64,000 bases of DNA from assembly GCA_021496925.1 (NCBI GenBank), contig CP053915.1:4907501-4971500 (forward strand), written 5' to 3'. The position numbers and the translations under genes were made by a program. Under the pieces are notes generated by a model that saw only the letters and a list, made by a program, of their open reading frames with translations, made no database searches and was not told the origin of the DNA. The stretch is from Acidovorax sp. YS12. GTDB lineage: Bacteria; Pseudomonadota; Gammaproteobacteria; Burkholderiales; Burkholderiaceae_C. This document shows, in pieces, positions 44,851 through 52,895 of this stretch (the first letter of the stretch is position 1; the number at the start of each line of letters is the position of its first letter).

Positions 44851-45567
44851 ATGCTGAATTGGGTTGAAAACGTCCTGGGCGCTTCTGCGAATGCCAAATC
44901 AGAGCAGGAATTTTTTGACGCAATTCTTCACGCCGCGAAAACTATTGGGTTTGAGTATTGCGCATATGGTATGCGCCTTGCACTTCCAGCATCCAGGCCG
45001 AAATATTTCTTGATCAACAATTATCCAGCGCAATGGTGTGCGCGGTATGCAGAAATGGGCTATTTGGATCAAGACCCGACTGTGGTGCATGGCGTCAGGT
45101 CTCACCGGCCGGTGGTATGGAGCAATGAAGTCTTTGCTTCTACTCCTCAGTTGTGGGACGAGGCGCAGCATGCAGGCCTTCGTGTCGGATGGGCGCAGTC
45201 GAGTCCGACGCGAAATGGCATTGCTGGGATGCTGAGTCTTGCAAGATCGGTCGAGTCATTCACCCAATATGAATTGGAAAAAAATAGCGTGTGCATGCAC
45301 TGGCTTGCCAGCATCGCCCATACAGGCTTTCTGCGTCTTGTGGATGCAAGGCGCATCATGTCTCCCTTGGCCCAGGAGTTGACGGATCGGGAGAGAGAAG
45401 TTTTGATATGGACTGCAGCAGGGAAGACCATCCCTGTCATTTCCGAAATTTTGCTGATATCGCCGGACACGGTGAGATTTCACACGCGTAAAGTCTTGGA
45501 AAAACTGAACGTCGCAAACAGGGCTGCTGCGGTGGCACATGCAGCATACTTGGGATTGCTGGATTGA
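44851..45567 (+). CDS. LuxR-family quorum-sensing regulator 2
   Basis: This second AHL-type regulator is also 238 residues and only moderately similar to the first. Ligand-domain landmarks are EYCAYGMRLALP, NNYPAQWCARYAEMGYLDQDPTVV and PVVWSNEVF; the GerE domain is LTDREREVLIWTAAGKTIPV followed by ISEILLISPDTVRFHTRKVLEKL. The Trp of the first cluster (EYWAIG in regulator 1) is Cys here, so the two may prefer different signals. It is the closer of the two to luxI, 496 bases upstream of it. Either could be the cognate receptor. Confidence 0.88.
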   Translation: MLNWVENVLGASANAKSEQEFFDAILHAAKTIGFEYCAYGMRLALPASRPKYFLINNYPAQWCARYAEMGYLDQDPTVVHGVRSHRPVVWSNEVFASTPQLWDEAQHAGLRVGWAQSSPTRNGIAGMLSLARSVESFTQYELEKNSVCMHWLASIAHTGFLRLVDARRIMSPLAQELTDREREVLIWTAAGKTIPVISEILLISPDTVRFHTRKVLEKLNVANRAAAVAHAAYLGLLD

Positions 45568-45983
45568 GCCTCCAGGGTTCAGATACAGAGATATGACCAA
45601 GGGATGGTAGCGATCATGCTGCGTAACAACCTGCACTGTGACGGTTTTTTGCGTATCGACCTTGGTTCCAAGCTGGCATCCAAGTTCACTTTTTTTCGGT
45701 CTGTGCCCGGAGCCCGCACCACATTTGACCGGCAGCTGGTGCCTGGCTTCGGGATTTTCGGAGTGGTGCAGTCTTGATTTCTGGGCAATATCGCTTGGCT
45801 GGGACTGGGCTTCCATGGCCGGCAGAGCAGTGCTTGCCTTGGTTCGCATGGGACTGCCAAGATCATGCTGGTCGATGGCCAAGGGCATGCCTATGGGTGG
45901 CTGGAGAGTCTGGAAATATTCACGACCGTGATTGATGCCCTCCCATGGCAGGGTGAGGTCTGGAGCAGGTTTTCGAGCTTGTC
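45568..45983. other. Non-coding or decayed stretch between luxR2 and the luxI promoter
   Basis: There is no reading frame here with a ribosome site and a recognisable product on either strand. A minus-strand frame of about 210 codons overlaps luxR2 and looks like a shadow. A plus-strand stretch around 45850-45960 (AKIMLVDGQGHAYGWLESLE) has protein-like composition but no start. Many luxR-luxI pairs carry an rsaM-type gene here; I do not see one. Confidence 0.4.
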
Positions 45984-46003
45984 AACTGCACAGTCGGGTA
46001 GTT
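45984..46003. promoter_or_regulatory. lux-box-like palindrome upstream of luxI
   Basis: AACTGCACAGTCGGGTAGTT: 20 bp with palindromic ends AACT/AGTT, 61 bases before the luxI ATG. A -10-like TGGAAT lies at 46025-46030. The same element with the same spacing occurs upstream of the RHS gene (46687-46706). Confidence 0.6.
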
Positions 46004-46063
46004 CTGGAAATGCGCTTGATTCGGTGGAATGTCCCAAGGACTAGCCACCATGAAGGAATCAGC

Positions 46064-46633
46064 ATGCAATTCATATCAGGCACACTCCAAGACCTGGATC
46101 AAGTCTCGATGACAAAGATGGCCGCCTATCGGCACCGAGTATTCGTCGAAAAGCTCGGATGGCAACTCGATTGCCGGGATGGGCTGGAACTGGATCAGTT
46201 TGACCGGGAGGATACGGTTTACGTAGTTGCCGAGGACACCTGCGCCAATATTATCGGTACAGCCAGATTGCTGCCAACCCATCGGCCCTACCTCCTTGGC
46301 GAAGTTTTCCCCCAGCTCATGGAAGGCGTACCCGTCCCCAAGAGTTCTGTGATTTGGGAACTGTCACGCTTCGCAGCGGTGGATTTCAGCGGAGACTCAC
46401 CCGGGCCACTGGGGCAGTTTTCATCGACCCTCACGCTGCAACTGCTCCGGGCTACCTTTGCGGCAGCCTCGTCACTGGGCGCTGAGCGTCTCATCACCGT
46501 TTCGCCGCTGGGGGTGGAGCGGCTCTTGCGGAATACCGGATTCATGGCCCACCGAGCAGGGCCACCGGTCATGGTTGGTGGGCGCCAGGTACTTGCGTGC
46601 TGGATTGAAGTCCAAGGCACAACCTGCGCTTGA
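46064..46633 (+). CDS. Acyl-homoserine-lactone synthase, LuxI family
   Basis: It makes an AHL signal from S-adenosylmethionine and an acyl carrier. The 189-residue protein has the invariant LuxI residues in order: YRHRVFVEKLGW (Arg, Phe, Trp), ELDQFDREDTVYVV (Asp-Asp/Glu pair), GTARLLPT (Arg) and ELSRFAAV (Glu, Arg, Phe). The acyl-chain length cannot be read from sequence. The ATG at 46064 is the conserved start. It probably responds to its own signal through the upstream lux box. Confidence 0.9.
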   Translation: MQFISGTLQDLDQVSMTKMAAYRHRVFVEKLGWQLDCRDGLELDQFDREDTVYVVAEDTCANIIGTARLLPTHRPYLLGEVFPQLMEGVPVPKSSVIWELSRFAAVDFSGDSPGPLGQFSSTLTLQLLRATFAAASSLGAERLITVSPLGVERLLRNTGFMAHRAGPPVMVGGRQVLACWIEVQGTTCA

Positions 46634-46686
46634 CATTCCAATGAGGGGCCTTGGCGCAAACCAGAGCATGTTTTGGTGAGTGCGTC

Positions 46687-46706
46687 AACTACACCAAACA
46701 ATAGTT
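46687..46706. promoter_or_regulatory. lux-box-like palindrome upstream of the RHS operon
   Basis: AACTACACCAAACAATAGTT shares 12 of 20 positions with the luxI box, including both outer blocks (AACT.CAC and TAGTT). A -10-like CATAAT lies at 46728-46733, placing the box centre about 43 bases before the expected start, the classical LuxR activation position. The rest of the gap between luxI and the RHS gene holds only the presumed leader. Confidence 0.6.
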
Positions 46707-46838
46707 CTCTTGCCAAGCCGGTAAAAACATAATCTTCTTGGCGACCTGAATAAAGGCTGGGCCCCAGTTGCCTGGCTGCTCCCTCATCGGAGGTATTGCG
46801 CCTCGATGAATTGCTTCGTAGGAATCCAGGAGGAAATA

Positions 46839-49800
46839 ATGTTGCACAGATTATTACGGCCCATGCGCCGCAATGGCGCCATGCCATCTCCTTGGCGTAA
46901 ATGGCTCCGTCAGAGCCTGCCGGCTACCCTGATTGCAAGTACTGTTGCCTTTTGGGTACCAGCGGCCTGGGCCCAAGGCACGGATGAAAGCAGCCTGCCC
47001 AGTATTCCCGACTATTTCCAGCAAAAAGGCCTGCCCACCGTGCAAGGGGCTGAAGCGCAGTCGGCCCATGAGGTAATCAATACCTTCAGCGGCACACTGC
47101 AGTATTACTTCACCGATCTGCGCATTCCTGGCAACGGCGGCATGGATTTGGTGATTCAGCGCGCCTATAGCAGCATCGATGATCCACTCACCACCCCCGC
47201 AACCTGGAGCACCTACGAATACAGCCCGGTGGGCCTGGGCTGGACGCTGCACATGGGCAGGGTGATCCGCGGTGCCAGCAAGGCAATCTGTTCTGCCTCC
47301 TGGGCGACGGCTTCAGCCAACCCCGTGCTCGAACTGCCCGACGGCAGCAGGCATATTCTGTACGAGCACGACGACGGCGGCTCCACCACCACCTGGCTCA
47401 CCAAGGATTTCTGGCGCGCCAAGTGCGTGAGCGGCTACCTGCACGTGAAGTCGCCCGATGGCACCACCTACGAGATGGCGGGCATCGGCCACACATTCGG
47501 CGAACCCGGCAGCATGCAGCGCGCCTTCTATGCCACGCGCATCATCGATCGCAATGGCAACTGGTTCAACCTGACCTACAAGTTCCTGCCCTACGGCAAT
47601 TACACGCTCGACAAGATCACCACCAGCGACGGCCGTTCGGTGACCTTTGGCTACAGCGGCTCTACGCTCTCCAGCATTACCGACGACATGACCGGCCGTG
47701 TCTGGCAGTACACGGTCGGCAGCGCCATTGCGGGGCATCCGTTTCTCACGAAGGTGCAGCGGCCCGATGGTCTGTCTTGGAACTATGCGTACCGTTCGGC
47801 ATCGCCTGGCCTGGGCTCGATGAGCCGCATCGAATACCCCAGCGGCGGCAGCATTGACTACACCTATGGCGATGTCAATTTCAAGGCCGGTACGCCGCGC
47901 ACCGGCAACAGCACCGTGGTGGTGGGCAAAACGGCTAAAACCAACACGCCTGATGCTCAAACAGGCACATGGACCTGGGCCTATGAGGTGGCCACGGACG
48001 AATTGCCCTGGACGCTCAGCGGCAGCACGTACAGCTACTCCTACACCGTTCCGCCACCGGTTCGCTCGCAGGTGAACGTGACGACCGTGACCGACCCGCT
48101 GGGCAAGACCAAGGAGCATTTCCATCTGGGCCTGCATTCCGTGCGCGTTTCTGCACCCACCGATGTGGGGCGGCTGATCGGGACGGTCAGCGAAGATGAA
48201 AACCTGCTGCTCGGCTATACGGATTTTCCGATCTCCACCCAGCAGGATGTGGTGTCGTTCATGTTTTCGAGCAGCTACCGCTACCCGGAGACAACCTTCA
48301 CCAGCCAGCAAATCCACGCTCGCCCGGGTGAGACATTCTCCGTCGTCAAGTCGGGCTACGACAGCTATGGCAACCCATCGCTGATCACCGAGACGGGCAC
48401 CAACAACGACGACCGCACCTACACCCGGCAAACCAGCCTGACCTACGCCGTCAATACCGGCAAGTGGCTGCTGCGCCAAGTGAGTGGTTCAACCGTCACG
48501 GTGGATGCCCAAACCCATGCCACCTCGCGCGTGTTCGATACCAACGGCAACGTGCTCTCTCAGACCGTCGCAGGCGTGCCCACCACATTTACCTACCACG
48601 GCACGGGCGACGTGAACACCAAGACCAATGCCAAGGGCCAGGTCACGACGCTGGATAGCTACATGCGCGGCACCGCCCGCACCGAGGCCCAGCCGGAGAG
48701 CGTGTCCATCGCACGCACGGTGGATGCCGCAGGCAACGTCACCTCCGTCACCAACGGCCGGGGCAAGACCACCAGCTACGCCTACGACTCGTTGAATCGC
48801 ATTACCGCCATCACCCCGCCCGCGGGCAACCCCGTGTCGGTCACCTGGAACCCCACGTCCCGCGTGGTGCAGCGCGGCGGCATGACTGACACGTCAACGC
48901 TTGACGGCCTGGGCCGCCAGTTGCGGCGCGAAGTCAGCGCGCTGGGCGAAACACCGGTGTGGGTCAACTCCAGCTACGACATGCTGGGGCGGCGCCTGTA
49001 CCAGTCCTACCCCAACAGCACCAAGGGCACCGGATTCCGCTACGACACGCTGGGCCGCGTGATCCAGACACTGCACGGCAACCCGGCTGGCACCAACAGC
49101 GCCAACCTGATCGAGCGGGCCTCCTACGACAGTCTGCAGGTGCTGCGCTACGACACCACGAACCGCGCCTCGCTGGTTTGGTACCGGGCCTTCGGCAACC
49201 CCGACGAACAGCAGCCCCTGCGCTCTGTCGCCGGTGAAATCACCAGCGCCGGCCTGTATACAGACTACGACGTGAGCACGACCCGTGACCTGCTGGGCCA
49301 GCCCACCACCGTCACCATGGGCGGCAAGACGCGCACCTATGGCTATGACAGCCGCTACTACCTGACCTCGCGCATCGACCCCGAGACAGGTACGACAACC
49401 TTCGGGCGTGACGCATTGGGCAACATGACCAGCAAGGGTATCAGCGGACAGCCTGCCACCAGCTTCACCTACGACGCCCGCAACCGCCTGACAACGGTCA
49501 CCTATCCGGCCTCTGAAAACCCCAGCGTCGCCAAGGCCCCCGACGTCACCCGCACCTACAACGGCAATGACCTGGTGACAGGCATCACCAGCGGCAGCGG
49601 CGCAGGCAGCGTGGTGCGCAGCTTCAGCTACGACGATGGCGACAAGCTCACGCAGGAAACACTGGCCATCACGGGCAGCGGTGTGGCGAGCCAGAACGTG
49701 GCCTATGGCTACAACACCAATGAGGCCCTGTCCACCATCACCTATCCCTCGGGCCTGCTGGTGCAGTACCACCCGGATGCGTTTGGCCGGGCGCGCAAAG

Positions 49801-50495
49801 TGCTGCCCTATGTGCATGAAGTGAACTACCACCCCAACGGCATGCCCAGCGAGCTGCACTATGCCAACGGCGTGGTCACCTCCATGGGCCTCAATGACCG
49901 CCAGTGGCCATCCACGCTGCAAGTGTCGCGCTCGGGCACCGGCATCGTGCACAGCACCTACAGCTACGACCCGATCGGCAACGTCACCGACATTGAAGAC
50001 GCAGTGGATGACCTCTATGCCCGCTACTACCAATACGACAGCCTGAACCGGATCGTGGTGGATGCCGACGTGGCTGGCTGGCGCGAGTACTACTACGACG
50101 CCACGGGCAACCTGACCTACGTGCAGCAGCCTTCCTCCCTGCGCGCCTATGCCTATGCGTCCGGCACGGGCCTGCTCTCGGGCGTGACGGGCGGCGGCGT
50201 GGGCCGGGCCTACCTGTACGACTCCGCAGGCAACGTCCGCGATGACGGCGCCTGGACATTCGGCCACGACCGCGCCAACAACCTGCGCTGCGTTGCCTGC
50301 AGCGCGGCCACTCCCACACAGCACGCCTACGACGGCGACAACCTGCGCGTGCAGACCAGCAAAGGCGCAAGCACCACCCAGTACCTGCACAGCAAGCAAG
50401 GCCTGCTACTGCAAACCCTGGTGCCCGGCGTGGAGCGCAAGGAACACATCTATCTGGGCCGCCGCCAAGTGGCGCAGCGCCACGTTGTCGAATGA
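46839..50495 (+). CDS. Secreted RHS-repeat protein, body without tip
   Basis: This is a 1218-residue RHS/YD-repeat protein expected to form the hollow beta-shell that encloses a toxin. A signal peptide (SLPATLIASTVAFWVPAAWAQ) shows Sec export. The N-terminal part (about 30-480) has RHS-like strands with SPVGLGWTLHMGRV and NGNWFNLTYKF. From about 560 on there are many YD repeats (YDSLNRITAIT, YDTLGRVIQTL, YDARNRLTTVT, YDATGNLTYV). It stops at EHIYLGRRQVAQRHVVE, exactly where intact RHS proteins continue into the tip core; that continuation is found in the separate genes at 51239 and 52926. AGGAGG precedes ATG 46839; an ATG at 46806 lacks such a site. Confidence 0.88.
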   Translation: MLHRLLRPMRRNGAMPSPWRKWLRQSLPATLIASTVAFWVPAAWAQGTDESSLPSIPDYFQQKGLPTVQGAEAQSAHEVINTFSGTLQYYFTDLRIPGNGGMDLVIQRAYSSIDDPLTTPATWSTYEYSPVGLGWTLHMGRVIRGASKAICSASWATASANPVLELPDGSRHILYEHDDGGSTTTWLTKDFWRAKCVSGYLHVKSPDGTTYEMAGIGHTFGEPGSMQRAFYATRIIDRNGNWFNLTYKFLPYGNYTLDKITTSDGRSVTFGYSGSTLSSITDDMTGRVWQYTVGSAIAGHPFLTKVQRPDGLSWNYAYRSASPGLGSMSRIEYPSGGSIDYTYGDVNFKAGTPRTGNSTVVVGKTAKTNTPDAQTGTWTWAYEVATDELPWTLSGSTYSYSYTVPPPVRSQVNVTTVTDPLGKTKEHFHLGLHSVRVSAPTDVGRLIGTVSEDENLLLGYTDFPISTQQDVVSFMFSSSYRYPETTFTSQQIHARPGETFSVVKSGYDSYGNPSLITETGTNNDDRTYTRQTSLTYAVNTGKWLLRQVSGSTVTVDAQTHATSRVFDTNGNVLSQTVAGVPTTFTYHGTGDVNTKTNAKGQVTTLDSYMRGTARTEAQPESVSIARTVDAAGNVTSVTNGRGKTTSYAYDSLNRITAITPPAGNPVSVTWNPTSRVVQRGGMTDTSTLDGLGRQLRREVSALGETPVWVNSSYDMLGRRLYQSYPNSTKGTGFRYDTLGRVIQTLHGNPAGTNSANLIERASYDSLQVLRYDTTNRASLVWYRAFGNPDEQQPLRSVAGEITSAGLYTDYDVSTTRDLLGQPTTVTMGGKTRTYGYDSRYYLTSRIDPETGTTTFGRDALGNMTSKGISGQPATSFTYDARNRLTTVTYPASENPSVAKAPDVTRTYNGNDLVTGITSGSGAGSVVRSFSYDDGDKLTQETLAITGSGVASQNVAYGYNTNEALSTITYPSGLLVQYHPDAFGRARKVLPYVHEVNYHPNGMPSELHYANGVVTSMGLNDRQWPSTLQVSRSGTGIVHSTYSYDPIGNVTDIEDAVDDLYARYYQYDSLNRIVVDADVAGWREYYYDATGNLTYVQQPSSLRAYAYASGTGLLSGVTGGGVGRAYLYDSAGNVRDDGAWTFGHDRANNLRCVACSAATPTQHAYDGDNLRVQTSKGASTTQYLHSKQGLLLQTLVPGVERKEHIYLGRRQVAQRHVVE

Positions 50496-50530
50496 CCGCA
50501 GGTCGAGCAAACGCACAGGAAGGACGAACC

Positions 50531-51208
50531 ATGAACAAGCACGTGAACCCTCACCGCAGCCTGCGCCTGCACACCTTGACCTCGGCCCGCATGTGGTTGC
50601 CCCAGGCAGGGCTGCTGCTGGCCCTGGGCACGCTGCCCATGCTGGCCACGGCGCAGGGCCAGGCCAGCGTCATGCGGCCTCCCGCGCACCCAGCCGCCAA
50701 GGAGTCGCCCCAGGAACCCAATCAGCTGCTGCAGATCCCCAAGGCCCAAACCGGCAAGGCCATGGCGCCGGTCATGAGCGGAGGCGGCTGCGAGGTAGTG
50801 CTGCCTGAAGCCGCCGCAGACCGTGCCAGCGTCGCGCGGGGCGGCGCAGGCTGCACGCAAGGCCCAGGCGCACGGCCTGCGCCATCGCCCTTGTCCGAAC
50901 AGCCCGGCACCCCCTCCACGGGGCGGCCCGGCGCGGGGCGCGGCGGCAACCTGCAGAACCTGGCCCTGCTCGACCGCGGCGAAGCCGCGCAGGTTCCTGC
51001 GGCGGTACTGGCCCAGCGCAAGGCCGATCAGGAGCGAACCACCGTGCTGGCCAGCTACAGCCCACCCCAGCTGCATCAGCAGACCGCCGTGCAGCCCAAG
51101 GCGGCAGGCGATGCGGTCGGCATCCCCACGCTCTCGCAATGGGGCCTGGTGATCCTGGCCTCCCTCGTAGGGGCCGCATCCCTGCGCGCCACCAGCAAGC
51201 GCGGCTGA
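50531..51208 (+). CDS. Secreted IPTL-CTERM protein in the RHS operon
   Basis: This is a 225-residue exported protein with a C-terminal sorting signal. The N-terminal signal peptide is MWLPQAGLLLALGTLPMLATAQG. The middle is Pro/Gly/Ala-rich, probably disordered, with one Cys-containing GGGCEVVLP motif. The C-terminus is VGIPTLSQWGLVILASLVG followed by a basic tail, the IPTL-CTERM (PEP-CTERM-like) pattern: motif, hydrophobic helix, Arg/Lys. Such proteins are thought to be processed at the membrane by an exosortase-like system. It starts 35 bases after the RHS body and ends 30 before tip 1, so all three are cotranscribed. AGGAAGG precedes the ATG. Its role may be anchoring or display of the RHS complex; that is inference. 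Confidence 0.75.
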   Translation: MNKHVNPHRSLRLHTLTSARMWLPQAGLLLALGTLPMLATAQGQASVMRPPAHPAAKESPQEPNQLLQIPKAQTGKAMAPVMSGGGCEVVLPEAAADRASVARGGAGCTQGPGARPAPSPLSEQPGTPSTGRPGAGRGGNLQNLALLDRGEAAQVPAAVLAQRKADQERTTVLASYSPPQLHQQTAVQPKAAGDAVGIPTLSQWGLVILASLVGAASLRATSKRG

Positions 51209-51664
51209 GCCGCACAACCCACTGAACAGGGAGGCTTCATGAACTCGCACAGCAAACGACAAGCAGGCCGCACAGGGTCCTGGCTGCAGGCCCTGATGGC
51301 ACTGATCCTGGGCGCCATGCTGCTGGCGGCGGGCCCGGCCCGTGCAGCGACGGAAACCATCACCTACATCCACGGTGACATCAGCGGCAGCCCGCTGGCC
51401 GCCACCAACGCCACCGGGGCGGTGGTGTGGAAGGAAAGCTACCGCGCCTACGGCGAGCGCTGGGTGAACGACCCCGGCAGCGCGCAGCAATCGCAATGGT
51501 TCCACGGCAAGGAGCAAGACGCGGCCACGGGGCTGCAGTACTTCGGCGCGCGGTACTACGACTCGGCCGTGGGGCGGTTCCTGGGTATCGACCCGGTGGA
51601 CTACCAGGACGGGAACCTGCACAGCTTCAACCGGTATGCGTATGGGAACAACAATCCGGTGAGG
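50956..51664 (+). repeat. Duplicated tip-cassette segment, copy 1
   Basis: About 709 bases, nearly identical to 52643-53351 (offset 1687). It covers the end of the IPTL-CTERM gene, the intergenic GGGAGG site, and the signal peptide plus RHS core of the tip. Identity ends within a few codons of the RY.DP.G motif, where the toxin begins. Confidence 0.85.
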
Positions 51665-52219
51665 TATGCGGATCCTGACGGCAATCAGTCCTATGAGCAA
51701 AGGACGATGATACTTGCCGACAACCAAGGCAATATTGGACCACGTACAGTTAACATGGTGCCGGGATTTCAGCCGCCTACAGAAACGGGGGCGCTTGCTG
51801 TCAATGCACTTAGTTTGGCTGCAGGAGCCCCCGGACTGAAATCCTTGGTAAGTCTAGGTGTTGGAGTCCTGAGAGGGGATGCCACAGCGGGAATGACGAC
51901 GCTCTATCGCGCTGTAGGCCCTGCAGAGCTGGCAAGTATTAATAAAACGGGGGGGTTTACAAATATTTCTGGTATTGAGGGTAAATATTTTACGACATCG
52001 GCAGCTGAGGCGTCAGCTTATGCAAAACAGGCTGTCAAGGCATTTGGGGATGCTCCGTACACCACAGTTGGAACTCAAGTGTCAAAAAATTCTTTAAATG
52101 GAATTTCGCCCGTATCGGTTGATGGTGGAATTCCTGCATGGGTTCTTCCCTCGGATCGTCTAAAAGGACTGGTGCCGAATGTTATGGATCATAGCGTCTT
52201 GCCACCTAGGGGTTTCTAA
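51239..52219 (+). CDS. Secreted RHS tip protein 1 with ART-like toxin domain
   Basis: 326 residues: signal peptide to about residue 36 (ALILGAMLLAAGPARA), RHS tip core about 37-148 and a variable toxin. The core has ITYIHGDISGSPLAATN, GLQYFGARYYDSAVGRFLG and NRYAYGNNNPVRYADPDG, the conserved segment that normally precedes self-cleavage and the toxin in RHS proteins. After a hydrophobic linker the toxin (about 215-326) reads LYRAVGPAELASINKTGGF, then EGKYFTTSAAEASAYAKQ. Arg224, the Y-F-T-T-S strand and the layout recall ADP-ribosyltransferase-fold toxins; this is tentative. GC falls sharply in the toxin part. GGGAGG precedes the ATG. An immunity candidate starts 2 bases after the stop. Confidence 0.78.
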   Translation: MNSHSKRQAGRTGSWLQALMALILGAMLLAAGPARAATETITYIHGDISGSPLAATNATGAVVWKESYRAYGERWVNDPGSAQQSQWFHGKEQDAATGLQYFGARYYDSAVGRFLGIDPVDYQDGNLHSFNRYAYGNNNPVRYADPDGNQSYEQRTMILADNQGNIGPRTVNMVPGFQPPTETGALAVNALSLAAGAPGLKSLVSLGVGVLRGDATAGMTTLYRAVGPAELASINKTGGFTNISGIEGKYFTTSAAEASAYAKQAVKAFGDAPYTTVGTQVSKNSLNGISPVSVDGGIPAWVLPSDRLKGLVPNVMDHSVLPPRGF

Positions 52220-52221
52220 CA

Positions 52222-52515
52222 ATGCAGCCCGATATTATTATTAATGTGCGTTTTATTCCAAAATCTGAAGGCGGACGTGATGGGGCCGTTCAGGGCGAGA
52301 CTTACTCATGCCCTTTGTTTGTAAACGGTGATGGTTTTGATTGCCGATTACTTCTGAATGGCCGATGCCTTGAGTTGGGTGAGTTTTATGAAGTGCCGGT
52401 GAAGTTTTTGTATCGTGATAAAGCCATGCCAAACATGAAGCCCGGTCTCAAAATTTTTTTGTGGGAGGGTAGGAGTGTAGCCCAAGGGATTATCACGGAG
52501 GTTTTAAATAAATAA
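52222..52515 (+). CDS. Candidate immunity protein 1, EF-Tu domain-III-like
   Basis: 97 residues, no signal peptide, AT-rich, directly after toxin 1: the usual place for its immunity gene. The sequence resembles the third beta-barrel of elongation factor Tu. VRFIPKSEGGRDGAVQGETY corresponds to the K-E-E-G-G-R-H-x-P-F region of EF-Tu, and MKPGLKIFLWEGRSVAQGII to its D-G-L-R-F-A-I-R-E-G-G-R-T-V-G-A-G-V end. The likeness is seen by eye and needs a profile search. Being cytoplasmic, it would neutralise toxin before export or after entry from a sister cell. Confidence 0.6.
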   Translation: MQPDIIINVRFIPKSEGGRDGAVQGETYSCPLFVNGDGFDCRLLLNGRCLELGEFYEVPVKFLYRDKAMPNMKPGLKIFLWEGRSVAQGIITEVLNK

Positions 52516-52532
52516 GGCCGCACCCAGCCAAC

Positions 52533-52895
52533 ATGGAGTCGGCGAAGCAGCCCTATCAGCTACTGCACATTCCCAAGGCCCAAACCGGCAAGGCCATGGT
52601 GTCGGTTATGAGCGGAGGCGGCTGCGAGCGCGGGGCGCCGCGGCACCTGGCCCTGCTCGACCGCGGCGAAGCCGCGCAGGTTCCTGCGGCGGTACTGGCC
52701 CAGCGCAAGGCTGACCAGGAGCGAACCACCGTGCTGGCCAGCTACAGCCCACCCCAGCCGCATCCGCAGACCGCCGTGCAGCCCAAGGCGGCAGGCGACG
52801 CGGTCGGCATCCCCACGCTCTCGCAATGGGGCCTGGTGATCCTGGCCTCCCTCGTAGGGGCTGCATCCCTGCGCGCCACCAGCAAGCGCGGCTGA
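52533..52895 (+). pseudogene. Truncated second copy of the IPTL-CTERM gene
   Basis: This 120-residue frame keeps QLLHIPKAQTGKAMVSVMSG, the LLDRGEAAQVPAAVLAQRKA segment and the C-terminal VGIPTLSQWGLVILASLVG, but it has lost the signal peptide and about 55 residues of the middle. No Shine-Dalgarno sequence precedes its ATG. Without export it cannot act as a sorted protein, so it is probably left over from duplication of the cassette. Confidence 0.7.

Noticed and set aside
45256..45888. Minus-strand gene of 210 codons between luxR2 and luxI
   Set aside because: It overlaps more than 300 bases of luxR2, has no ribosome site and matches nothing I know.
52533..52895. Functional second IPTL-CTERM gene
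   Set aside because: It has no signal peptide and no Shine-Dalgarno sequence, and it lacks the middle of the protein; it is better explained as debris of the cassette duplication.
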